This document shows, piece after piece, positions 1 through 10,072 of a stretch of 64,000 bases of DNA. How positions within the stretch are numbered: the stretch's first letter is position 1; each line of letters starts with the position of its first letter. Source of the stretch: Leifsonia sp. ku-ls (GTDB taxonomy: Bacteria; Actinomycetota; Actinomycetes; Actinomycetales; Microbacteriaceae); contig QKXI01000003.1 in the NCBI GenBank assembly GCA_003367665.1, positions 124,001 to 188,000 of the forward strand, given 5' to 3'. Position numbers and translations under genes: made by a program. Below the pieces are notes generated by a model, which worked only from the letters and a program-made list of their open reading frames with translations, had not been told where the DNA came from and searched no databases.

Positions 1-943
1 CGCCGAGCTCCTCTCCGTCGTCGAGGCGGACGATCCAGCGCGCCTCCTGCTGCGGCTCCTGCTCCGGCTCGACCGGGTCGGCGAGGGCCGACTCCACGAG
101 CGCCTCTGCCGCCTCTTCTGCGGTCGGTGGCGTCCACGGCTCGACGGCGGTGACGCGGGCGCCGGTGCGCACGGACCCGCCGCGCGCCTCGACGTCAGCG
201 GCGAGCGCCTGCGGCAGCCGCCACATCCCGCCCCGGATGCCGCCGACGGCGCTGCCGGCCTTCGACGCCGACCGCAGCTCGCCGACCGCGCCGGAGAGCG
301 AGCCGAGCCTGGTCAGGGCGGCGTTGAGGCCGGGAGCGACCACCTCGACGTCGAGGTCGTCCGGCGCGGCCGAGTAGACGCCCGTGACGACCGGCGCCAC
401 GAGAAGGTCGAGCACTTTGCGGCCCATGCGCTTGCGCACCAGCGTGCCGAGTCGGCGCTCTGCGCCGATCTTCAGCACGGGGATGAGCCGGTCGAGGTAC
501 GCGCGCAGCGCGCCCGACCAGCCGATCGCGGCGACGACGTCGCGCGCCAGCGGCGAACTCGGGATGCCGAGCAGACCGGCCTTCGGCAGCGGGACCGAAC
601 GCGAGCCGTGCCGGACCCACGCGCCGGACGGGTTCGGCTGCACGACGTCGTCGGACAGGCCGAGGTCGTCCAGCAGTTCTGCGACGTGGCCCCCGCGGGT
701 GGCGAAGCTCTCCGCCCCGGCGTCCAGGGTCATCCCGCCGAGCTCGATCGGGGCGACGCTGCCGCCGACCCGGTCGGAGCCCTCCAGCAGCGTCACGGCG
801 AAGCCGGGGCGGGCGCACTCTCGGGCCACCACCAGTCCGGCCATGCCGCCGCCGATCACCACGATCCGCGTCGGCGGCGCCTCGACCGCGTGACGGATCT
901 CCTCGCCGAGGTCGTCGGACCGCCCGGCCGGGTGGTCGCTCAT
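1..943 (-). CDS. hemY: Protoporphyrinogen/coproporphyrinogen III oxidase, C-terminus cut off by window edge
   Basis: FAD-dependent oxidase that aromatises the porphyrin ring late in haem synthesis. In actinobacteria this family generally oxidises coproporphyrinogen III (HemY/CgoX). The reading frame is open from the ATG at 943 to the left edge, 314 codons. It shows the dinucleotide-binding motif [10 protein letters not shown] at about residues 28-37, a GGS turn near residue 60 and DAGAESF near 74-80, all typical of the family. The usual length is about 450-480 residues, so roughly the last third lies outside the window. The start overlaps the hemE stop (ATGA at 940-943), so the two genes are co-transcribed on the minus strand and probably translationally coupled. 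Identification is secure; the choice between proto- and coproporphyrinogen as substrate is inferred from phylogeny. Confidence 0.9.
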   Translation of the reverse strand, partial: MSDHPAGRSDDLGEEIRHAVEAPPTRIVVIGGGMAGLVVARECARPGFAVTLLEGSDRVGGSVAPIELGGMTLDAGAESFATRGGHVAELLDDLGLSDDVVQPNPSGAWVRHGSRSVPLPKAGLLGIPSSPLARDVVAAIGWSGALRAYLDRLIPVLKIGAERRLGTLVRKRMGRKVLDLLVAPVVTGVYSAAPDDLDVEVVAPGLNAALTRLGSLSGAVGELRSASKAGSAVGGIRGGMWRLPQALAADVEARGGSVRTGARVTAVEPWTPPTAEEAAEALVESALADPVEPEQEPQQEARWIVRLDDGEELG

Positions 944-2085
944 TCCGGCCGCCACCCGTGCACCAGCTCCACCACGCGCGTCAGCACCGTGGGGTCGGTC
1001 TCCGGCGGGACACCGTGGCCCAGGTTGAGCACGTGCGCCGGCGCCTCGCGGCCGCGGTCGAGCACGTCGCGGACGTGGGCCTCCAGCACCTCCCACGGCG
1101 CGTCGAGCATGGCGGGGTCGACGTTGCCCTGCACCGGCACGACGTGCCCGAGCCGGCGGCTCGCCTCGTCGAGGGGGATGCGGTAGTCGACCCCGACCGT
1201 GTCCGCGCCCACCTCGTGCATCGCCTTCAGGAGCTCACCCGTCCCGACGCCGAAGTGGACGAGCGGAACGTTGCGCACCAGCGCGTCGATCGCGGGCTCT
1301 GCGTCCTCCGCCGCGGGCCGCGGCAGCTCGTACGCCAGGTCGCGCACGTGCGACAGTGCCCGCGCGGAGGCCGGCGCGACGTGCGTCGTGTAGTCGTGCA
1401 GCGAGAGCGAGCCCGCCCACGAGTCGAACAGCTGCGCCGCGCTGGCGCCGGCCAGCACCTGCGCGCGCAGGAACGCTCCGGAGATGTCGGCCGTCCAGGC
1501 CATCAGGCGACTCCACGCCTCCGGGTCGGCGTGCATCAGCGTGCGGGCGCGGATGTGGTCCTTCGAGGGACCGCCCTCGACGAGGTAGGCGGCCAGCGTG
1601 AACGGCGCGCCGGCGAAGCCGATCAGCGGAGTCTCCCCCAGCTCGGCCACGGTCAGGCGCACCGCCTCCTGGATCGGCGCGAACACCTCGGCGCCCAGCG
1701 ACTCCGGGTCGATGGCGGTCAGCCGGTCGACGTCGGCAGCGGTGCGAACAGCGTGCTCGAACACCGGACCCTTGCCCGGCACGATCTCGACCTCCACGCT
1801 GGCCAGCTTGAGCGGCACGACGATGTCGCTGAAGAAGATGCCGGCGTCCACCCCGTGGCGGCGCACCGGCTGCAGGGTGATCTCGCTCGCCATCGCCGGA
1901 TCGAGGCACGCGTCGAGCATGCGCGTGCCGACGCGCAGCTCCCGGTACTCGGGGAGGGAGCGGCCGGCCTGACGCATGAACCAGACGGGGGTCACCTGCT
2001 GCCGCTCGCCCTGGTACGCCCGCACGAGGCGGCTGGACGCGGTGCGGCCGGAGGAGAGGGGATGTTCGGGTGGGAGGGAGGTCAC
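940..2085 (-). CDS. hemE: Uroporphyrinogen decarboxylase
   Basis: Cytosolic enzyme that removes the four acetate carboxyls of uroporphyrinogen III to give coproporphyrinogen III. The 381-residue product has the family N-terminal signature [11 protein letters not shown] near residue 40, [17 protein letters not shown] in the middle and [13 protein letters not shown] close to the C-terminus. The GTG start at 2085 is preceded on the minus strand by CAGAAT with six bases between, as expected for a leaderless transcript. The gene is divergent from hemA, with about 100 bases between the starts, and is followed by hemY with a 4-base overlap. The three genes form a compact haem locus. Confidence 0.96.
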   Translation of the reverse strand: MTSLPPEHPLSSGRTASSRLVRAYQGERQQVTPVWFMRQAGRSLPEYRELRVGTRMLDACLDPAMASEITLQPVRRHGVDAGIFFSDIVVPLKLASVEVEIVPGKGPVFEHAVRTAADVDRLTAIDPESLGAEVFAPIQEAVRLTVAELGETPLIGFAGAPFTLAAYLVEGGPSKDHIRARTLMHADPEAWSRLMAWTADISGAFLRAQVLAGASAAQLFDSWAGSLSLHDYTTHVAPASARALSHVRDLAYELPRPAAEDAEPAIDALVRNVPLVHFGVGTGELLKAMHEVGADTVGVDYRIPLDEASRRLGHVVPVQGNVDPAMLDAPWEVLEAHVRDVLDRGREAPAHVLNLGHGVPPETDPTVLTRVVELVHGWRPE

Positions 2086-2091
2086 CCCACG

Positions 2092-2097
2092 ATTCTG
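2092..2097 (-). promoter_or_regulatory. -10 box of hemE (leaderless)
   Basis: CAGAAT on the minus strand, six bases before the hemE GTG. It deviates from TANNNT only at the first base. Its position is that of the other leaderless promoters in the window. Confidence 0.4.
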
Positions 2098-2173
2098 CCA
2101 GTGCCGTGACTGGTGGGAACCTGGGGGCTGAGCGGAAGCTGGGGGCCGATTCGAAGTCGATCGAACGCAAGCG

Positions 2174-2179
2174 TAGGCT
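2174..2179 (+). promoter_or_regulatory. -10 box of hemA (leaderless)
   Basis: TAGGCT, seven bases before the GTG at 2187. Transcription would begin at or next to the start codon. This supports the short hemA start over an in-frame start at 2070 that would lie inside the hemE promoter. Confidence 0.6.
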
Positions 2180-2186
2180 TTCCGTC

Positions 2187-3494
2187 GTGCTTCTGTGCTT
2201 CTCGTCGAGTCACCGGACGGCGGACTTCGACCTCCTGGAACGGCTCGAGCGTCACGCTCCGGCCATCACCGCCGCACTCGCAGAGCACAGCGACATCGTC
2301 TCCGGCTCGGTCGTCCTCGCGACCTGCAACCGCTTCGAGGCGTACCTCGACATCGACGAGCCGCTTCCGGCCGCACGCGCGGTGTCGGCGGAGGCCGTCA
2401 TCGACGCCGTCAGCACCGCCTCCGGGATCGAGCCGGCCGTGCTCCGCGAGGCCAGCGCCGTCTACTGCGACCACGCCGTGGCGGAGCACCTGTTCGCCGT
2501 GAGCAGCGGGCTGGAATCCGTGGTCGTCGGCGAGGGCGAGATCGCCGGCCAGGTGCGCCGCTCGCTGGAGGCCGCCCGCGCCAACGGCTCGGTGACGAGC
2601 GAGCTGGAGCGGCTCTTCCAGGTGGCCTCGCGCACGTCGCGCGGCGTCAAGAACCGCACCGGGATCATGACCGCCGGCCGCTCGCTCGTCCGCCTCGCGC
2701 TCGACCTGGCCGAGAGCCGTGTCAGCGATTGGGCGCGCACGCGGGTGCTGCTGGTCGGCACCGGCAAGTACGCGGGCGCGAGCCTCGCGGCGCTCCGCGA
2801 CCGCGGCGCGAACGACGTGCGGGTGTACTCCCCGTCCGGTCGGGCCGCCAAGTTCGCGCGGTCGCATGACATCGCCGCGGTGGAGCAGGAGGACCTGCTC
2901 GCCGCGCTCGCCGACAGCGACCTCGTCGTCACCTGCTCCGCCGTGACCGACTACGTGCTCACGGAGCCGCTGCTGGCCGAGGCCGTCGCCCTTCCCGGCG
3001 CCGCCGAGCGCCGCCTCGTCATCGACCTGGGCCTCCCCCGCAACGTCGACCCGGCCGTCGCAGAGCTGCTCGGCGTGGAGTTGCTCGACCTGGAGACCAT
3101 CAGCATCCACGCGCCGCTCAAGGAGCTGCAGGCCGCGGACGACGCCCGCAGCATCGTCGACGCCGCAGCCGCGGAGTACCGGGCGCAGACCGCGGAGCAG
3201 GCGGTCACGCCGGCCCTCGTCGCGCTGCGCAAGCACGTGTTCGACGTGCTCGACGCCGAGATCGAGCGCGCCAGGGGCCGCGGCGATGCGAGCGAGGCCA
3301 CCGAGGCGGCGCTCCGCCACCTGGCCGGCGTGCTGCTGCACACGCCGTCGGTCCGCGCCAGGGAGCTGGCCCGCCAGGGCGACGCGCAGGCCTTCATCGA
3401 CGGGGCCGCGGCGCTGTTCGGCGTGGACGTCGAGGCCGAGGCCGCCGCCCGCCCCCGCCTGACCGCCGTGGACGACGAGTCCGCGGCATCCTGA
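2187..3494 (+). CDS. hemA: Glutamyl-tRNA reductase
   Basis: NADPH-dependent reductase that converts glutamyl-tRNA(Glu) to glutamate-1-semialdehyde, the first committed step of C5 haem synthesis. The 435-residue protein has the catalytic-cysteine motif ATCNR (Cys near residue 47), the conserved [18 protein letters not shown] block around residues 105-122, and a Rossmann segment [10 protein letters not shown] near residue 187. The frame is open upstream to 2070, but the GTG at 2187 fits the family N-terminus ([10 protein letters not shown]) and has a -10 box seven bases upstream. It is divergent from hemE. Confidence 0.95.
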   Translation: MLLCFSSSHRTADFDLLERLERHAPAITAALAEHSDIVSGSVVLATCNRFEAYLDIDEPLPAARAVSAEAVIDAVSTASGIEPAVLREASAVYCDHAVAEHLFAVSSGLESVVVGEGEIAGQVRRSLEAARANGSVTSELERLFQVASRTSRGVKNRTGIMTAGRSLVRLALDLAESRVSDWARTRVLLVGTGKYAGASLAALRDRGANDVRVYSPSGRAAKFARSHDIAAVEQEDLLAALADSDLVVTCSAVTDYVLTEPLLAEAVALPGAAERRLVIDLGLPRNVDPAVAELLGVELLDLETISIHAPLKELQAADDARSIVDAAAAEYRAQTAEQAVTPALVALRKHVFDVLDAEIERARGRGDASEATEAALRHLAGVLLHTPSVRARELARQGDAQAFIDGAAALFGVDVEAEAAARPRLTAVDDESAAS

Positions 3495-3519
3495 ACCACC
3501 GACCGCGTAAGGAGCGACC

Positions 3520-4146
3520 GTGAGCGACGAAGCCACCACGACCACCGCCATCCCGCCGCACGGCGCCACCGGCCTCCCGTACGCCGCCGAGCAGCTGCAC
3601 ACCGAGCGCCTGCTGCTGCGCCCGCTGAACACCGGCGACCTGGAGGACGTGCACGCCTACCAGAAGCTGAAGGACGTCGTCCGCTACCTCTACTGGGAGG
3701 TGCACGACCACGACGAGTCCGCCGAGCACCTGCGCAAGCGCATCGCCATGAACCGTCTCGCCGAGAACGGCGACGGCATCGTCTTCGCGGTCGAGCTGGC
3801 CGACCCGTCCGGCGGTCCGGGCCGCGTGATCGGCGACATCAGCCTGTTCCTGAAGAACGCGGCCTGGGGCAAGTTCGAGATGGGCTGGGTGTTCCACCCG
3901 GCGGTCCACGGCAAGGGCTACGCCACCGAGGCGGCCCAGCGCGTGCTCCAGCTCTGCTTCGAGACGCTCGGGGCCCACCGCGTCTTCGCCCAGCTCGACG
4001 CCCGCAACGACGCCTCGGCGCGCCTCTGCGAGCGCCTCGGGATGCGGCAGGAGGCGCTGCTGCGCGAGACCGAGATCTTCAAGGGCGAGTGGTCGGACAC
4101 GGCGGTGTACGCGATCCTGGAGCAGGACTACCGCGCGCAGGGCTGA
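3520..4146 (+). CDS. GNAT family acetyltransferase, RimJ/RimL-like
   Basis: Probable acetyl-CoA-dependent N-acetyltransferase of 208 residues. It begins with the HTERLLLRPL strand typical of RimJ/RimL-type GNATs, carries the acetyl-CoA loop as HGKGYATEAAQ near residue 130, and ends with the usual GMRQEALLRE segment. An AAGGAG ribosome site lies just before the GTG start. It follows hemA by 25 bases and may be read from the hemA promoter, but it has no evident haem role. The substrate cannot be inferred; ribosomal protein, antibiotic or small-amine targets are all possible. Confidence 0.85.
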   Translation: MSDEATTTTAIPPHGATGLPYAAEQLHTERLLLRPLNTGDLEDVHAYQKLKDVVRYLYWEVHDHDESAEHLRKRIAMNRLAENGDGIVFAVELADPSGGPGRVIGDISLFLKNAAWGKFEMGWVFHPAVHGKGYATEAAQRVLQLCFETLGAHRVFAQLDARNDASARLCERLGMRQEALLRETEIFKGEWSDTAVYAILEQDYRAQG

Positions 4147-4188
4147 ACGGTCGGGCGACACGCCGTCATAGACGGGGTACACACCACG

Positions 4189-4217
4189 TCCTCAAGGTGA
4201 CGGACATCTTGAGAGGA
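4189..4217. promoter_or_regulatory. Inverted repeat over the leader of the lipoprotein gene
   Basis: TCCTCAAG and CTTGAGAGGA form a stem, with one bulge, around an 11-base loop. The second arm contains the GAGAGGA ribosome site of the gene starting at 4226. The hairpin could mask the ribosome site or serve as an operator. No ligand or regulator can be named. Confidence 0.35.
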
Positions 4218-4225
4218 CCCCGCCC

Positions 4226-4858
4226 GTGACCGACCACCCCGCGCGCCGCCGCCGAGCCGTCGCGACGCTCGCCGTCGCGTCCATCGTCGCTTCGGCGCTC
4301 GCCGGCTGTGCGACGGCGGCGGGCGCATCGAACAGCCCCGACCTGCTCACCTGGCGCGGCGCCGTCGGGCTCGGCGTCGACGACGTCCCCGGCTGGAACG
4401 AGTCGCTCGTGACGACGGCCGACTGGAAGCCGGACGCGGCACTCGGCGCCCGCGCCGAGGGCCGCTGGGGCTACTCCTCCACATCGACGGGGTGCACCCT
4501 GATGCTCGTGGAGGGCCACGCCGGCTACGAGCTGATCGTGCCGGACGACGACCGGGCAACGACGGACGCCCTCATGGGCACGCTGTGGGGCGCGGCCTGG
4601 CCGGCGCTGCGTTCGTCTGCGGAGCAGCGTCCCCTTTCCGTCGCCCACCCCGGCTCGCAGGCCCGGCTGGCGAAGGCGTCCGCCGACGGGCTGCTCGTGC
4701 GCGGCACCGGCGCGCGAGCGGGCGTGGAGGTCTGGGCCAGGGCGTACGGCAAGCCGGGGGTGATCACCTACCTGATGGGCACCTGCCCGGAGGCCCGCGA
4801 CCTCGCGGTGGTGGAGCGGGCGCTGGCGAAGGTCAGCGTCTCGATGGCCAGGCGGTGA
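4226..4858 (+). CDS. Putative secreted lipoprotein of unknown function
   Basis: A 210-residue protein with a basic N-terminus, a hydrophobic stretch and the lipobox LAGC near residue 27, so it is probably lipidated and anchored outside the membrane. The mature part has no domain I recognise. It contains one internal cysteine (STGCTLM) and another close to the C-terminus (GTCPEARD), which could form a disulphide. The GTG start follows a GAGAGGA ribosome site that lies in a small inverted repeat. It stands alone between the acetyltransferase and glyS. Confidence 0.7.
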   Translation: MTDHPARRRRAVATLAVASIVASALAGCATAAGASNSPDLLTWRGAVGLGVDDVPGWNESLVTTADWKPDAALGARAEGRWGYSSTSTGCTLMLVEGHAGYELIVPDDDRATTDALMGTLWGAAWPALRSSAEQRPLSVAHPGSQARLAKASADGLLVRGTGARAGVEVWARAYGKPGVITYLMGTCPEARDLAVVERALAKVSVSMARR

Positions 4859-4875
4859 GCCTGCCGCATCCTCAG

Positions 4876-4881
4876 TAGGAT
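4876..4881 (+). promoter_or_regulatory. -10 box of glyS
   Basis: TAGGAT about 40 bases before the glyS ATG. This promoter gives a short leader with a normal ribosome site (AGGGAGC). An in-frame ATG at 4880 overlaps the box itself, which argues against it as the start. Confidence 0.45.
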
Positions 4882-4921
4882 GGACCCGTCCCCCACACAC
4901 CCGCACCGCACAGGGAGCACC

Positions 4922-6310
4922 ATGGCCGCACCGTCGAGACTGGATTCCGTCATCACGCTTGCGCAGCACCGCGGATTCGTCTTCCCCTCCGGCGAGATCT
5001 ACGGCGGCACGCGGTCGGCGTGGGACTACGGTCCCCTCGGCGTCGAGCTGAAGGAGAACATCAAGCGGGAGTGGTGGAACGCCTTCGTGCGCGGCCGCGG
5101 CGACATGGTGGGACTCGACTCCGCCATCATCCTTCCGACGGCCGTGTGGGAGGCGTCGGGTCACGTCCAGGTGTTCAGCGACCCGCTGACCGAGTCGCTC
5201 ATCACCCACAAGCGCTACCGGGCCGACCACCTGTTCGAGGCGTACGAGGCAGAGCACGGCCACCCGCCGGCGAACGGGCTCGACGACATCCCCGACCCCG
5301 ACCACCCGGACAAGGTCGGCCAGTGGACGCCGATCCGCCAGTTCTCGGGACTGATGAAGACCTACCTCGGCGTCGTCGACGACGAGTCCGGCCTCCACTA
5401 CATGCGCCCGGAGACCGCGCAGGGCATCTTCACCGACTTCGCGCACGTGCTGCAGGCCGCGCGCAAGAAGCCGCCGTTCGGCATCGGCCAGATCGGCAAG
5501 GCGTTCCGCAACGAGATCACGCCGGGCAACTTCATCTTCCGCACGCGCGAGTTCGAGCAGATGGAGATCGAGTACTTCGTCGAGCCCGGCACCGACGAGC
5601 AGTGGTTCGACACCTGGATCGACCTGGCCTGGGAGTGGTTCACCGATCTCGGCATCAAGCCGGAGAACATCCGCCGGTTCGAGCACCCGAAGGACTCGCT
5701 CGCGCACTACTCGAAGCGCACGATCGACATCGAGTACCGCTTCGACTTCGTCGGGAGCGAGTGGGGCGAGCTGATGGGCGTCGCCAACCGCACCGACTTC
5801 GACCTGAAGACGCACATCGAGCACTCGGGCAAAGACCTCAGCTACTTCGACCAGAACAAGAACGAGCGCTACGTCCCGTACGTGATCGAGCCGTCCTTCG
5901 GTCTGACTCGCGCGCTCATGGCCTTCCTGGTCGACGCGTACGACGAGGAGCAGGTGCCGAACGCCAAGGGCGGCACCGACAAGCGCACGGTGCTGCATCT
6001 CGACCCGCGGCTCGCGCCGGTCAAGGTCGCGGTGCTCCCGCTCTCGCGCAACGAGGCCCTCTCGCCGCTCGCGCGCGGGCTCGCCGACCGGCTCCGCAAG
6101 CGCCGCAACGTCGACTTCGACGACTCCGGTGCGATCGGCCGCCGCTACCGCCGGCAGGACGAGATCGGCACGCCGCTCGCGGTCACCGTCGACTTCGACT
6201 CGCTCGAGGACGACGCCGTGACGGTGCGCGACCGCGACACGATGCAGCAGGAGCGCATCCCGCTCGAGGGTCTCGACCGCTACCTGGCGGAGCGCCTGCG
6301 GGAGATCTGA
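4922..6310 (+). CDS. glyS: Glycyl-tRNA synthetase (class II, dimeric type)
   Basis: Charges tRNA(Gly) with glycine in the cytosol. The 462-residue protein has class II features: motif 2 in [17 protein letters not shown] with the following EQMEIEYF, motif 3 near [10 protein letters not shown], and a C-terminal anticodon-binding domain from about residue 365 ([13 protein letters not shown]). It is the single-chain alpha2 type of actinobacteria, not the two-subunit form. The ATG at 4922 is preceded by AGGGAGC and gives the conserved start [25 protein letters not shown]-like N-terminus. Confidence 0.97.
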   Translation: MAAPSRLDSVITLAQHRGFVFPSGEIYGGTRSAWDYGPLGVELKENIKREWWNAFVRGRGDMVGLDSAIILPTAVWEASGHVQVFSDPLTESLITHKRYRADHLFEAYEAEHGHPPANGLDDIPDPDHPDKVGQWTPIRQFSGLMKTYLGVVDDESGLHYMRPETAQGIFTDFAHVLQAARKKPPFGIGQIGKAFRNEITPGNFIFRTREFEQMEIEYFVEPGTDEQWFDTWIDLAWEWFTDLGIKPENIRRFEHPKDSLAHYSKRTIDIEYRFDFVGSEWGELMGVANRTDFDLKTHIEHSGKDLSYFDQNKNERYVPYVIEPSFGLTRALMAFLVDAYDEEQVPNAKGGTDKRTVLHLDPRLAPVKVAVLPLSRNEALSPLARGLADRLRKRRNVDFDDSGAIGRRYRRQDEIGTPLAVTVDFDSLEDDAVTVRDRDTMQQERIPLEGLDRYLAERLREI

Positions 6311-6341
6311 GGCGGAGCGCAGGGGCGCGACGGAGGCCGGC

Positions 6342-8912
6342 ATGAGCACCGCAGACACCGCGAGCACCAGGCCAGCGCCCGGTTCGCCGCCCTCCCCTCC
6401 CTCGACCCCGCACGAGCGGGCGAACGGTTTCGGCCGAGCGCTGCTGCGTTACGCCCGCATCGCGCCCGCGAGCATCGCGCTCGCAGTCGTGACGTTCGTG
6501 ACGTCGATCGCGACCAGCACGCTCTACAGCCCCGCGACGACAGCCGGCCAGGCGGACCTCTGGGCCGCCGGCATCTCAACCACGATCCGGGCCGGCCACT
6601 GGTGGACGCCGTTCACCGCCCTGTTCGTGCCGGAAGACACCCTGCAACTGATCGCGACCGTGCTGCTCGCGCTCACGGTCATGGCCGCGGCGGAACGGCT
6701 GCTCGGCACGGCGCGGACGGTGCTGGCGTTCCTCGTGACCGGCGTCGGCGCCGTCCTGCTCGGCGTGCTGCTGCAGTGGGGCGCGGTGAATGTGGGAGAG
6801 CTCTGGGCGACGATCACGAAGTCCGACGTGACGCTCGACCCCACCATCGGGATCGTCGGAACACTCATCACGGCGAGCGCTTTCGCGAGTGCGCTCTGGC
6901 GGCGGCGCATCCGCCTGCTGACCTTCGCGGTCGTGCTCGTCTTCGTGCTCTACAACGGCGACCAGAACAACGTCTACCGGCTGATCGCGGCGCTGCTGGG
7001 TCTCGCCCTCGGCGCGCTGCTGCGGCGCGGAGGCATCAGGAGGCTGCACCGCAGCTCCCACGCCGAGACGCGCACGCTCGTGGCCGCGATCATGGCGATC
7101 ACGGCGTTCGGCCCGCTGCTGGCCCTGCTGCCGCCGGGCGGCTTCGGCCCGCTGTCGTTCATCGCGGCGCTGTTCGAGCGGCCGGCGGTCGACGTCGCGA
7201 GCGTGATGTCGCGCTGCGACGTCTCCTACACGAGCAACTGCCGCACCGAGCTGCTCATGGTCGCGGTGCAGGGGCCCGGTCCGCTGTTGCTGTCGATCCT
7301 GCCGCTCGCGCTCCTCGTGCTCACGGCGATCGGCCTGCGCCGCGGCCGCCGCTTCGCGCTCCTGCTCGGCATCGTCGTCAACGCGGCCATGCTGCTGCTG
7401 CCGCTCACCGCGATCGGCGGCGACATCGAGCTGGAGGTGCAGAGCGCGGACGCGATCGCACCCGCGATCGAGGTGCTGCTGTGGCTGCTCGCGGCGATGG
7501 TCGTGCCGATCGCCTCCATCGCGCTGCTGATCGCCACAAGGCGCCAATTCCAGATCCGTGCGCCGCGGGAGGCCGTGGCACGGTTCACGATCATCGTCGT
7601 CTGCACCTTCGGGCTGCTGGCGCTCGCGTACCTCGTCGCGGCCCTGTCGTCGCTGGTCGAGTTCGTGCCGGACGCCACGGTCGCCGACATCTTCGCGTCC
7701 ACCCTGCGACGCTTCGTGCCGGCGGGCTTCCTGTCGCTGCTCGGAACGCCGATCGTGCCGACGACGCCGGTCGTCGTGCTGCTCTACCACTGGGTCGGGC
7801 CGGCGTTCTGGACGGTGTTCGTCTTCGCCACGCTGCAGCTGTACCGGGCGACGTTCACCGGCCGCACCATCGCCGACGAGGAGCACTTCCGGGCGCTGCT
7901 TCGCGAGGGCGGAGGCGGCACCTTCGGGTTCATGGGCACCTGGCCGGGCAACGTCTACTGGTTCAGCTCCGACGGCGAGTCGGCGATCGCCTACCGGGTG
8001 ATCGGCGGCGTCGCGGTCACGCTCTCCGACCCGGTCTGCCGCCCGGAGCGGGCCGAGCGGACCATCGCGGAGTTCGTGCAGTTCTGCGACGTGAACAGCT
8101 GGACGCCGGCCTTCTACAGCATCCACGGCGAGTACCTGCCGGTGTTCGACGCGCTCGGCTGGCCGACCATGTCGGTCGGCGAGGAGACGCTGATGCACCC
8201 GCAGACCTTCGATCTGGTGGGCAAGCCCTGGCAGAAGGTGCGTCAGGCACACAACCGGGGCGTCAAGGAGCAGATCTCGACGCTCTGGACCAGCTGGGAC
8301 GAGCTGTCGCCGCTCATCCAGACCCAGATCACGGCGGTCAGCGAACAGTGGGTGTCCGAGAAGGAGCTGCCCGAGATGGGCTTCACGCTCGGTGGCCTTG
8401 CCGAGCTGAGAGACCGTGACGTGCGCCTCTACCTCGCGTTCGGCCGCGATGGCGAGCTGCAGGCGGTCACCAGCTGGCTGCCGAGCTGGCGCGACGGCCG
8501 GGTGGTCGGCTACACCATCGACTTCATGCGCCGCGCCGACGGCTCGATGCCGGGCATCATGGAGTTCGTCATCGCGTCCGCCGCCCAGCGCATGCGCGAC
8601 GAGGGCGTGGAGGTGCTCAGCCTCTCCGGCGCTCCGCTCGCCACCAAGCCGCTCGGCGCGGCCGAGGAGCCGGCCGACCAGACGACGATGGACCGCCTGC
8701 TGGCCTTCCTCGCCACGACGCTCGAGCCGGCCTACGGGTTCGCGTCGCTGTTCGCCTTCAAGAGCAAGTTCAACCCGACCTACGAGACGATCTACCTGGC
8801 CTACCCGGATGCGGTGGCGCTCCCCGCCATCGGCAACGCGATCGCGAAGGCCTACCTGCCGGACGCCAACGCCCGCGAGTACGTCGCGCTCGCCAAGACG
8901 CTCATCCGCTGA
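6342..8912 (+). CDS. Rhomboid-like membrane protein fused to a DUF2156 / LPG synthase C-terminal domain
   Basis: An 856-residue membrane protein. The N-terminal 240 residues form a rhomboid-like bundle (WTPFTALFVPEDTLQLIAT motif), but the serine motif GxSG of active rhomboids is replaced by GIVGTL and no membrane histidine is evident, so this half is probably not a protease. Further membrane segments follow to about residue 510. The last 330 residues (from FRALLREGGGGTFGFMG) form a DUF2156 domain, the GNAT-like catalytic half of MprF phosphatidylglycerol lysyltransferases, with the family motifs VGEETLM and FKSKFNP. It probably transfers an amino acid from a tRNA to a membrane lipid; which amino acid is unknown. 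A GGAGG site precedes the ATG, 31 bases after glyS. Ends converge with prsW. Confidence 0.8.
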   Translation: MSTADTASTRPAPGSPPSPPSTPHERANGFGRALLRYARIAPASIALAVVTFVTSIATSTLYSPATTAGQADLWAAGISTTIRAGHWWTPFTALFVPEDTLQLIATVLLALTVMAAAERLLGTARTVLAFLVTGVGAVLLGVLLQWGAVNVGELWATITKSDVTLDPTIGIVGTLITASAFASALWRRRIRLLTFAVVLVFVLYNGDQNNVYRLIAALLGLALGALLRRGGIRRLHRSSHAETRTLVAAIMAITAFGPLLALLPPGGFGPLSFIAALFERPAVDVASVMSRCDVSYTSNCRTELLMVAVQGPGPLLLSILPLALLVLTAIGLRRGRRFALLLGIVVNAAMLLLPLTAIGGDIELEVQSADAIAPAIEVLLWLLAAMVVPIASIALLIATRRQFQIRAPREAVARFTIIVVCTFGLLALAYLVAALSSLVEFVPDATVADIFASTLRRFVPAGFLSLLGTPIVPTTPVVVLLYHWVGPAFWTVFVFATLQLYRATFTGRTIADEEHFRALLREGGGGTFGFMGTWPGNVYWFSSDGESAIAYRVIGGVAVTLSDPVCRPERAERTIAEFVQFCDVNSWTPAFYSIHGEYLPVFDALGWPTMSVGEETLMHPQTFDLVGKPWQKVRQAHNRGVKEQISTLWTSWDELSPLIQTQITAVSEQWVSEKELPEMGFTLGGLAELRDRDVRLYLAFGRDGELQAVTSWLPSWRDGRVVGYTIDFMRRADGSMPGIMEFVIASAAQRMRDEGVEVLSLSGAPLATKPLGAAEEPADQTTMDRLLAFLATTLEPAYGFASLFAFKSKFNPTYETIYLAYPDAVALPAIGNAIAKAYLPDANAREYVALAKTLIR

Positions 8913-8926
8913 GCTCGCCGGGCGCT

Positions 8927-9985
8927 CTACGCCGCGGGCTCGGCCGCGGCGACGTCGGCGGCGGCGCGCCGGGCGTCCGTCGACACCCGGATGCGCCGGG
9001 CGATGAGCCACCAGGTGAGCCCGCTCGCCACCACGAACACGAGGTCGAACAGCAGCAGCGCACCGCCGCGCGCCGCCTCCGGCCATGGGAGCACCTGGGC
9101 GAGCCAGGCCGCGCCGTTGAACACGCCGTGGGCAGCCGCGACCGCGAGGTAGGCGAGCACGATGCTCCAGGTCAGGCGGAAACGGCCCGCCCGCGCCGCG
9201 CCGAACACGGCCGCGCCAAGCAGCGCCGAGAACACCGGGTGCAGGAATGGTCCGGTGAGCTGCCGCCCGATCGTCGTCACGAGGAAGACACCGATCCCCA
9301 TCCCGTTCTCCTGGCCGCGGGCGAACGCCTCCTGAAGGTAGCCGAGGTTCTCGATCACGCTGAACCCGAGCCCCACTGCGCCGCCGACGAACAGGCCGAT
9401 CCTGGCGTCCTTCACCGGGAGGCGCCACGCCAGCAGCACCGCCGCCGAGATCTTCACGAGCTCCTCCACGACGCCGGCGCAGACCAGGGCGACGCCGGAG
9501 GGGTGCGCGGCGGTGCCGCCGCTCAGCACGTCGATGATGCTGTTCACCGGTCCGGCGACCAGCGTCGCGGCGAGCCCGCCGACGCCGGCGATGATGACCA
9601 GGCGGGAGGCGGAGAGCCGATCCTCCGGGCGCAACCGGTAGGCCATCGTGTAGAGGATCGCGGCGGCGACCGTCGCCGCGCCCGTCACGAGCAGGTAGGG
9701 CGAGAGCACCGCGGGCGCGTCGTCCTTGGCGTGCGGGGCGATGGCGCCGAGCAGCAGGCTGAAGCCGTACAGCCAGAGCCAGACGAAGGCGCTGCACCCG
9801 GCGATGATCCAGCCGCCGAACCGTCCGATCCACTTGCGCGGCGGGCGCACCGGTCGAGCGGGCGGCCGCGGTGCGGTGTACTCGGTCCAGCCGATGCCGC
9901 TCCACCAGCGCAGCACGGTGGGGTCGTAGGGGTCGCCGTACCAGCCGGCCGGCGGCGTCTGCTGGTGAGAGGGCACGAAGGTCAC
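8927..9985 (-). CDS. PrsW family intramembrane metalloprotease with N-terminal DUF2510 domain
   Basis: A 352-residue membrane protein. Residues 10-36 carry the tryptophan-rich DUF2510 motif (PAGWYGDP ... LRWWSGIGWTEYT). Eight or so membrane segments follow, with the PrsW protease signatures VVEELVK, ENLGY, HPVF and HGVFN; the glutamates and histidines are the presumed metal ligands. PrsW in Bacillus cleaves an anti-sigma factor, but the substrate here is unknown and no sigma/anti-sigma pair lies nearby. The GTG at 9985 is chosen because TATGCT lies exactly six bases upstream, as in the other leaderless genes. Confidence 0.88.
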   Translation of the reverse strand: MTFVPSHQQTPPAGWYGDPYDPTVLRWWSGIGWTEYTAPRPPARPVRPPRKWIGRFGGWIIAGCSAFVWLWLYGFSLLLGAIAPHAKDDAPAVLSPYLLVTGAATVAAAILYTMAYRLRPEDRLSASRLVIIAGVGGLAATLVAGPVNSIIDVLSGGTAAHPSGVALVCAGVVEELVKISAAVLLAWRLPVKDARIGLFVGGAVGLGFSVIENLGYLQEAFARGQENGMGIGVFLVTTIGRQLTGPFLHPVFSALLGAAVFGAARAGRFRLTWSIVLAYLAVAAAHGVFNGAAWLAQVLPWPEAARGGALLLFDLVFVVASGLTWWLIARRIRVSTDARRAAADVAAAEPAA

Positions 9986-9991
9986 CGGGCA

Positions 9992-9997
9992 AGCATA
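9992..9997 (-). promoter_or_regulatory. -10 box of the PrsW gene (leaderless)
   Basis: TATGCT on the minus strand, six bases before the GTG at 9985. Confidence 0.6.
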
Positions 9998-10072
9998 CGG
10001 AGCAGGGCGAGCCTCCGGCCGACTCTGAGGATCCTCTGACATTCTGGATGCCGAACCACCAGGGGGAACACC

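Noticed and set aside
958-2109. Plus-strand open frame opposite hemE
   Set aside because: Antisense shadow without any family motif; hemE on the minus strand is unambiguous.
6576-9992. 1138-codon minus-strand open frame over the DUF2156 gene
   Set aside because: Arg/Asp/Gln-rich shadow frame caused by high GC; the plus-strand gene has conserved domains and a ribosome site.
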